Shown here one piece after another: positions 8,364 through 13,272 of a stretch of DNA of 13,272 nt (position 1 is the first letter of the stretch; each line of letters begins with the position of its first letter). The position numbers and the translations under genes were made by a program. This DNA is from Dehalococcoidia bacterium UBA2777 (lineage in GTDB: Bacteria; Chloroflexota; Dehalococcoidia; UBA2247; UBA2777), in NCBI GenBank assembly GCA_002352365.1, contig DEIJ01000078.1:1-13272 (forward strand). Direction: 5' to 3'. Under the pieces are notes generated by a model. That model did no database searches. It saw nothing but the letters and a program-made list of their open reading frames with translations, and was not told the origin of the DNA.

Positions 8364-8529
8364 AGTGTCATGAGGAGTACAATTGATGTACTATGCCACC
8401 CCAAGCAGCATGAGAGGCTGAGAAGGTTTTTTTTGAGGAGAGTATCTCTATGTTTGAGCTAGTAAGATGTGCCTTGAATAAAGTCTACTTTGCCGGGGGG
8501 GAATAATCCTCACACATTGCAACTATTGC

Positions 8530-8970
8530 ATGGAAGAGACCATACCGACAGTTGGAGCAGCCCTGGAGGGTTGGTATACATTTGAATGGAATCCCACCTC
8601 CGTGGAGTCTGATCTTCCGGGAATGAAAACCTTTCTTAAGGTGGTAAAGGAGTACCGTGGCTGGGAGCCAGAGGATATAGTGGCAGCTTACATTAAGTGC
8701 TGGATTCAAACTGCTATTATGGTTGAAGGTATAAGGCTGGGCTTGGAAAAGGCCGGTTTTGAGAATCTGACTGGACAAGCTGTGAGGGATGGCCTGGCAC
8801 GCATTAAAGACTTCGATGCTGGTGGACTTATGCCTCCTATGAGCATGGATGATACTCACCCTTACTGGACCCGGAGCATACGGCTCTTCGAGGTTCGAGA
8901 AGGTAGGCTATGGCCTACAACCGAGAAGAGATATAAGTACTATGGCATTGCTGAGGAGTGGTTTAAGTAA
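8530..8970 (+). pseudogene. SBP copy 1: C-terminal third of a Leu/Ile/Val-type binding protein
   Basis: The open frame aligns with the last third of the intact copy at 11796-13073. EGWYTFEWNP matches EGWYQYAWPP (residue 291), YRGWEPEDIV matches YRGWRPEDVK, and MVEGIRLGLEKAGFENLT matches MVEGLRLAIEKVGLENLT. RDGLARIKDFDAGG also has its counterpart. The signal peptide and roughly the first 275 residues are missing, so the product could neither be exported nor form the two-lobed binding cleft. The ATG at 8530 is simply the first in the remaining frame and is preceded by no good ribosome site. A different frame just upstream (about 8512-8532) still resembles SBP sequence, indicating a frameshift as well as a deletion. 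Confidence 0.85.
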
Positions 8971-9297
8971 TTTCACCTTCATTTGAATGAACTTTGGTTA
9001 GAGCACTATGGCTGCTGTCTCAGCGAAAGATGAGAGTTGATCTGGGGGAGCTTGTCGTGTAGTGAGGGAACAAGAGGAGGGCAAGTTGTTTTAGGCTGGG
9101 CTTGTTGCTCAGTTTTGTATGTTTTGCCACAGGGTGTCTGGCTCTGGCCTAACCAAGCCTAGCATAGTGAGCTTACCTCTCACCGCCAAAAGGAGCTGGT
9201 CACCGCAGCCCAGAAATGAGGGCAGGTTTTTGCCATCACCTGAGGTTACAACCGCCCCTCAGGCTATAGAGAGGGCGCAGAAGGAGGTAATTGAATA
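8971..9297. other. Spacer between SBP copy 1 and the HIT gene
   Basis: No supported gene. A 59-codon frame (9119-9298) ends TTAPQAIERAQKEVIE and overlaps the HIT start as TAGTG. Only its tail looks protein-like and it has no clear ribosome site; I treat it as doubtful. No terminator or RNA gene was recognised. Confidence 0.35.
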
Positions 9298-9741
9298 GTG
9301 GTTGAATCAAGTGAATGCATCTTTTGTAAGATAATAAGAGGAGAGGAAAGCTGCCGAAAGTTATACGAGGATGAGACTACATTGAGCATTGTGGATATAG
9401 GGCAGATTAGCTTAGAGAACGGTGAACTTATCCCTGGTCGCTGCTTGGTGATTCCTAAAAGGCATGTCCGTTTTTATTATGACTTAACTGATGAAGAAGC
9501 CGGGAAGCTATTCACTACCGCTAAAAATGTGGCCAACAAAATTAGGCGGGCATTTAATCCTGAATTTGTCACTGTGTTCATTCGCGGCCGGGGGGTTCCT
9601 TCCCATACTCATATTATCTTGCAGCCCTCGGTTGAAAACGACCCGTTAGATACCTTCTTTTTCCAGCGGATAATGGACTTCTTCAAAATAGTACCGCAAG
9701 AGGTATTGGATGACATAGCTCAGAAGATCAGGCAAGCCTGA
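9298..9741 (+). CDS. HIT-family (histidine triad) protein
   Basis: A 147-residue nucleotide-binding protein of the HINT/HIT type; members hydrolyse nucleotide phosphoramidates or related nucleotides. Visible are the zinc-type CIFCKIIRGEE (C7, C10), LYEDETTLSIVDI, the strand GRCLVIPKRHVRFYYDLTDEE, and the active-site region VPSHTHIILQP (100-110). The canonical signature is H-x-H-x-H; here the first histidine position is proline (P101), while the middle, nucleophilic one (H103) and the last (H105) remain. The start is GTG at 9298, with GGAGG about 10 bases upstream (9282-9286). The protein is predicted cytoplasmic. It sits alone between SBP copies, and no partner gene suggests a substrate. The family call is firm; activity is likely but unproven because of the altered motif. 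Confidence 0.88.
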   Translation: MVESSECIFCKIIRGEESCRKLYEDETTLSIVDIGQISLENGELIPGRCLVIPKRHVRFYYDLTDEEAGKLFTTAKNVANKIRRAFNPEFVTVFIRGRGVPSHTHIILQPSVENDPLDTFFFQRIMDFFKIVPQEVLDDIAQKIRQA

Positions 9742-9814
9742 AGGTGCCCCCCTGACCCTCTTTGGGGGAAAGGATGTTTCTCCCATAGTTTGGATTTTTT
9801 CAACTCTGATTCTG

Positions 9815-10168
9815 GAATTGTGGGGAGCAGAAGGGGGGAGCTACGGTGGTTTGATGCCTTCAACCTACGCCTACACAGAGGCTATATGAGAGGAGAATTC
9901 ACAAACGGAAGGATTCAACCCCAGTCGCCCTCATGACCTCCTGGCTGGTACCACAGGGTATCGAGCTCTTATGAAAGATTAGGGGACCGGGGGCCGAAGG
10001 TCATTATGTGGAGAGTTATGCCTCCACGGATAGCGGGATGATCCATTTCAAAGGGATTTTCAAAGTAGATGTCGGCTGAGAGTAGATAAGGTAGAGTTCA
10101 TGCCCCAGGGCACCGTACCTGAAGATGCCAAGAAAGTGGAGGATCAAACGAAGGAGATTATCCTTTAA
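9815..10168 (+). pseudogene. Unidentified decayed gene in three frames
   Basis: Three short stretches of protein-like sequence follow one another in different frames. The first (about 9815-9982) reads GGSYGGLMPSTYAYTEAI, a TGA, then FNPSRPHDLLAGTTGYRAL and a TAG. The second (about 9978-10079) gives GAEGHYVESYASTDSGMIHF, then KGIFKVDV and TGA. The third (about 10079-10168) gives VDKVEFMPQGTVPEDAKKVE and ends IIL-TAA. Each stop lies at or within a few bases of the point where the next frame takes over, as expected of one gene damaged by two small indels and a nonsense change. I do not recognise the family. It lacks a clear start. Chance open frames are the alternative, but the amino-acid make-up and the joined ends argue against it. 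Confidence 0.4.
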
Positions 10169-10264
10169 AGTTGCTTTTTTTATGGTAAAATAACATCAAA
10201 AAATTGCGGGTGATGAGCGAAGTAGAGCAAACAAAGGCCAGGCAAGAGAACCGAGGCTGCTTAG

Positions 10265-10328
10265 AAATCAGCTTTGAAGAGTTAGCGATCTTGGGCAAAA
10301 ATGAAGCTGAGAGCGGCAATTTGAATTG
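10265..10328 (+). repeat. SBP leader repeat, copy 2
   Basis: Starts AAATCAGCT, contains AAATGAAGCTGAGAG and ends AATTTGAATT. It is the partner of 8231-8295 and lies about 70 bases before the SBP copy 2 start. Confidence 0.6.
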
Positions 10329-10396
10329 GGGGTGAAGATTGTAAGGGCAGTTGAGGCGAAATTAAACACCCTGTCTTATTTAAGGAGATGACAGCA

Positions 10397-11647
10397 ATGA
10401 ACAAAGCATGGAAAAGGATAGGACTTGGTCTGATCTCGATTGGTCTGGTGCTGGTGTTACTAGTGAGTGGTGTAGTCCCCCAGGTGACCCAAGCTGGGCC
10501 GGGAAGGGCAGTGAAGATAGGATTGCATGGAGTTTTCACTGGAGGGCTCGCTGATGTTGGTGTTCCATGGTCTGAAGGGGTATTAGATTACGTAAGATAT
10601 TTGAATGAGAAGCAAGGGGGCATCGATGGGGTTATAGTGAAAGCAGAGTGGGAGGATACCAGGGCGTTGATACCTCGCACGCTTACGGCTCATAAGAGGT
10701 TTATGGAGAAAGGGGTGGTGGCGGAGTTAATTATAGAGTCTGGCCCTGGTGAAGCACTGAGACCATTCGCAATAAGAGATGAGGTACCGGTAATATATGT
10801 TGGTGGTCCAACCAGATCAATGTTTACCCCCCGCCCTAGGTGGGAGTTCGGCATGTGTTTCCAGGTAGAGACATGGCTGGCAATGCCAGCGTGGTGGTTC
10901 GCGGAGGAAGTCTGGACTGAAGAACGTCCTCCGAGAGTAGGCCTCATGATCTTTGATGTAGCTGCTGTGCGGGATGCGATAGAGGGTGCCGAGTACTTTG
11001 CTGATGAGTTGGGCTATGAGCTTATTGGTTATGAGGTGGTACCTTTCTATGGAGCTATTGATACCTCTGTCGAATGGCTTAGATTATTGGCCAAAAAACC
11101 GGATATAGTGATTGTCGGAGTCTATGCCTCATCACTGGTAACACTGGCAAAGGATGCTGGTAGGTTGGAGATTATTGAAAAGGGGACACCAATCTGTGCG
11201 ACTACTTTGGCTCTGCTTCAATCGATGGTAGACATAATTGGGAAGGAAGCTGAGAACTGGTATTCTCTAAATCCGTATCCAACCTCTGTGGACACACATC
11301 TACCAGGGATGAAGTTCATTTATGAGGCCGCCAAGGAATATCGTGACCGTGAGCCAAGAGATATTGCAGGATATTACATTGCAGGATGACTCCATGCAAT
11401 GGTTATCGTCGAAGCTATAAGGCTAGCTATAGAAAAGGTGGGAATTGACCATTTGAATGGGGCAGCGGTTAGGGATGCCTTGGTGAACATTAAAGACTTT
11501 GACACAGGGCTGCTGCCTCCAGGAAGTATGAGTGAAGACAAGCCTTGGCTTTCAGACTACTTCGCGATGTATCAGGTTCAGCAGGGAACATTGGTGCCGG
11601 TCAGTGAGTGGATGCAAGTACCGGTGTCTTATCCTCTCCCGGAATAA
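10397..11647 (+). pseudogene. SBP copy 2: Leu/Ile/Val-type binding protein with one nonsense codon
   Basis: Periplasmic-binding-protein gene of the branched-chain amino acid ABC family (Peripla_BP_6 type), expected to be exported and to capture a small solute. The start at 10397 is preferred over 10388 because AAGGAG (10381-10386) is then 10 bases away. The N-terminus is a Sec signal peptide (MNKAWKR plus a long hydrophobic core, cleavage near VTQA) without a lipobox cysteine. The mature part begins VKIGLHGVFTGG, as in copy 3, and shares DTSVEWLRLLAKKPD. After YYIAG an in-frame TGA (11387-11389) occurs, and the same frame continues LHAMVIVEAIRLAIEKVG to the end at 11647. Copies 1 and 3 have tryptophan here, so this is a TGG-to-TGA change. 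No other damage is seen, so the gene was inactivated recently or is read through. Confidence 0.85.
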
Positions 11648-11729
11648 CACACACGATAGGGTACTATGATTACTGCCTTGGGGGCGTGTCAAATCATTTA
11701 GGTAGGTAACCCAACCTTAGATTGTTGCA

Positions 11730-11807
11730 TCACAAAAATGACTGGAGCGAAGAAGGCAAGATACTAAAAGTCAAAAACAGAGGAGGTAGTCCGAAATGTC
11801 AAAGGTG
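11730..11807 (+). repeat. SBP leader repeat upstream of copy 3
   Basis: The segment from ATCACA through AGATACTAAAAGTC, the ribosome site GAGGAGGTAGTCCG and the first codons ATGTCAAAGGTG closely matches 13075-13151. It supplies the strong ribosome site of copy 3. Confidence 0.7.
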
Positions 11808-13073
11808 TTTAAGCATGCTAAAGGTTTCAGCCTAGTAGCAGTTTCAGTAGGGTTAGTCTTGGCGCTACTCCTCGGCCCGGTAATCCCTGCCAAGGCCGCC
11901 GAGGAGAAGACCGTGAAGATTGGGTTGCAGCTTTATGTCACCGGGCCGATAGCTACGGTTGGGGTACCTGGCTCCTATGGAGTGTTCGATTACTTGAGGT
12001 ATATCAATGAGCGAGGCGGTATCAACGGCACGCAGGTGGATTACATATGGGAAAATTTAGGAGGAGCACCATACGGTGCAATAACAACTTCATATAAAAG
12101 GTTTAGAGAAGATGCGGAAGTGAAACTTTTCTATTGTCAGAGCTCAGCCATAGACGTAGTACTCCCTTGGTGTGCCAGAGATAAATTCCCTATGTTAGCT
12201 ATCACTGGGCTGGGAAGTCCCGTCTGGCCTCCTGATATGAAGCCAGGGGATGAGCATTGGGTTCTCGGCATGTCTGCAGGAATGGAAAATGAAACTGCCA
12301 CTTTTATCAGGTGGCTCAATGACAACTGGAAGGAAGAACGCCCCCTGCGGATTGGCGTTTTCACCTATGATGCTGCTCAAGGGTGGGGGGTGAAGACTGG
12401 TGCCGAGTGGGCCTGTAAACAACTGGGAGTAGATCTTGTTCACACCGAGATTGTTGGCTATATGACTCTTCTCGATACCTCTGTAGAGTGGCTCAGGATG
12501 GCTGCACAGGAGCCAGACTGGGTCCTTACCCTTCACTATGGCTCCAATGCTGCTGTCATAGTAAAGGATGTTGCTCGGCTGGAAATACCTCAAAAAGGAA
12601 TAAAGCTGGCAATGGCAATAGGGGGTCTAGACGAGGCAGTGGTTGCTATGGTTGGGGATGATGCTGAGGGATGGTATCAATATGCCTGGCCCCCCTCCAA
12701 CACGGACATAGAGTATCCCTTGATGAATACTATATTCGAGGTGAGCGAAAGATACCGCGGCTGGAGACCAGAAGATGTCAAGTTGTTTTACACTGTAGGT
12801 TGGTTGGGTGCGGCGGTTATGGTGGAGGGATTGAGGCTGGCGATAGAGAAAGTGGGGCTGGAGAATTTGACCCGCGTAGCCGCTAGGGATGGCTTGATCA
12901 GCATCAGGGATTTCGATCTTGGTCTCCCATTTGCAATTAGCTTAAGTCAAGAGTCACCTGGAGCCGTAAAATATATTCGCGTCTACCAAGTGGAGGATGG
13001 CAGAAACGTAGCTTGCAGCGACTGGATTAAGGCCTGGCATATAGCAGGTGAGGTAGAGGATCCCTTCTGGTAA
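11796..13073 (+). CDS. SBP copy 3: intact Leu/Ile/Val-type solute-binding protein
   Basis: A 425-residue exported substrate-binding protein of the branched-chain amino acid ABC transporter family (LivJ/LivK-like, Peripla_BP_6). Residues 1-34 are a Sec signal peptide with basic start (MSKVFKHAK), hydrophobic core and a cleavage site at AKA-AEE. No lipobox cysteine is present, so it is probably not a lipoprotein. The mature domain starts VKIGLQLYVTGPIATVGVPG, the usual first strand and binding-loop region. Further family segments are RIGVFTYDAAQGWG (second lobe) and DTSVEWLRMAAQEPD. GGAGGT precedes the ATG by about 8 bases. It is the only undamaged member of a four-copy series on the same strand. 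No permease or ATPase gene lies in the window, so it either serves a transporter encoded elsewhere or acts in sensing. The ligand cannot be inferred; in relatives it ranges from amino acids to amides and aromatic acids. Confidence 0.92.
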   Translation: MSKVFKHAKGFSLVAVSVGLVLALLLGPVIPAKAAEEKTVKIGLQLYVTGPIATVGVPGSYGVFDYLRYINERGGINGTQVDYIWENLGGAPYGAITTSYKRFREDAEVKLFYCQSSAIDVVLPWCARDKFPMLAITGLGSPVWPPDMKPGDEHWVLGMSAGMENETATFIRWLNDNWKEERPLRIGVFTYDAAQGWGVKTGAEWACKQLGVDLVHTEIVGYMTLLDTSVEWLRMAAQEPDWVLTLHYGSNAAVIVKDVARLEIPQKGIKLAMAIGGLDEAVVAMVGDDAEGWYQYAWPPSNTDIEYPLMNTIFEVSERYRGWRPEDVKLFYTVGWLGAAVMVEGLRLAIEKVGLENLTRVAARDGLISIRDFDLGLPFAISLSQESPGAVKYIRVYQVEDGRNVACSDWIKAWHIAGEVEDPFW

Positions 13074-13074
13074 G

Positions 13075-13151
13075 AATCACATGACTAGGGCAGAGAAGAG
13101 CAAAATACTAAAGATCGGAAAGAAAGGAGGTAGTCTGAGATGTCAAAAGTG
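13075..13151 (+). repeat. SBP leader repeat upstream of copy 4
   Basis: Direct-repeat partner of 11730-11807: ATCACATGACT, AAATACTAAAGATC, the ribosome site AAAGGAGGTAGTCTGAG and ATGTCAAAAGTG. It starts right after the copy 3 stop, as expected for a tandem duplication. Confidence 0.7.
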
Positions 13152-13190
13152 CTGTAGCTGCAGGTTATCAGCTTAAGTAGTTTGGCAAGC
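13140..13190 (+). pseudogene. SBP copy 4: remnant of the start only
   Basis: Behind an intact ribosome site, ATG TCA AAA GTG CTG is followed by TAG, giving MSKVL, where copy 3 has MSKVF. The next approximately 30 bases (AGGTTATCAGCTTAAGTAGT) still resemble the signal-peptide codons of copy 3 (AGGTTTCAGCCTAGTAGCAG). After about 13190 the similarity is lost and purine-rich sequence with no open frame follows to the window end. It is a truncated and decayed duplicate. Confidence 0.65.
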
Positions 13191-13272
13191 AGGTGATAAA
13201 AGAAGGAAAAGGTGAAAAATCTCGATGGGAGATATTAGAGGAAAAAAGACGGGAGGGTGGGGGAATTTTATT

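Larger units (their letters stand above)
8219..8529. other. Leader region of SBP copy 1
   Basis: Holds a block (8231-8295) resembling the upstream region of SBP copy 2, a perfect palindrome next to a good promoter (8321-8363), and a ribosome-site-led 18-codon ORF (8450-8506, starting MFELVRCALNKVYF) that matches nothing I know. From about 8510 the DNA begins to resemble SBP coding sequence, but with the frame disturbed. Confidence 0.5.
9742..10387. other. Gene-poor stretch with a decayed gene and SBP leader
   Basis: Contains the frameshifted remnant at about 9815-10168 and the leader repeat at 10265-10328, both listed separately. A C5/G5 pair just after the HIT stop (about 9747-9772) could form a hairpin but lacks a U-run. 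I found no other gene in the remainder. Confidence 0.4.

Noticed and set aside
9119..9298. 59-codon ORF overlapping the HIT start by one base
   Set aside because: Only the last 16 residues look protein-like; there is no clear ribosome site and the first part is low in typical coding signals.
11396..11647. Separate small gene at 11399-11647
   Set aside because: It is in the same frame as the SBP upstream and continues its homology directly after a TGA, so it belongs to SBP copy 2.

Overview
The window is bacterial DNA of mixed base composition and looks like an accessory region of a chromosome that is collecting and losing genes. ComEA and ComEC lie in one operon, and two substrate-binding proteins (SBPs) carry plain Sec signal peptides without a lipobox cysteine. 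This fits a monoderm-like bacterium, and I would guess Chloroflexota. The lineage guess is inference only; nothing in the window proves it.

Layout. Positions 209-3140 (minus strand) hold the competence operon comEA-comEC, which looks intact. Immediately upstream, and overlapping the comEA start by four bases, is the C-terminal remnant of a large serine recombinase (3137-3488). Positions 3651-4866 (plus) hold a small excisionase-type HTH gene overlapping a type I restriction methylase gene (hsdM). The hsdM gene stops just before its catalytic NPPF motif. Next comes an AT-rich gene for an Era-like GTPase fused to a DUF697 membrane domain (4946-6244), followed three bases later by a nested hairpin. 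Positions 6359-7206 are the wreck of an ABC-2 type exporter: an ATPase with an in-frame TAA and a deletion, fused to the tail of its permease. Positions 7244-7399 hold an 85-bp inverted-repeat element and a second nested hairpin. An intact metallo-beta-lactamase-fold hydrolase follows (7541-8218).

The right-hand 5 kb is dominated by four related copies of a branched-chain-amino-acid-type (Leu/Ile/Val family) periplasmic binding protein gene, all on the plus strand. Copy 1 has lost its N-terminal two thirds (8530-8970). Copy 2 carries one in-frame TGA at a tryptophan conserved in the other copies (10397-11647). Copy 3 is intact (11796-13073). Copy 4 survives only as its leader and first codons (13140-about 13190). 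Between copies 1 and 2 lie a HIT-family protein (9298-9741) and an unidentified, multiply frameshifted gene remnant (about 9815-10168). No permease or ATPase of a matching importer is visible.

Functionally the intact set is: DNA uptake (ComEA/ComEC), one membrane-anchored GTPase, one MBL hydrolase, one HIT protein and one solute-binding protein. I found no CRISPR array, rRNA or tRNA, and no complete defence system. The most notable signals are the graded decay of the SBP family, the disrupted hsdM next to a compositionally foreign GTPase, and two similar nested hairpin elements.
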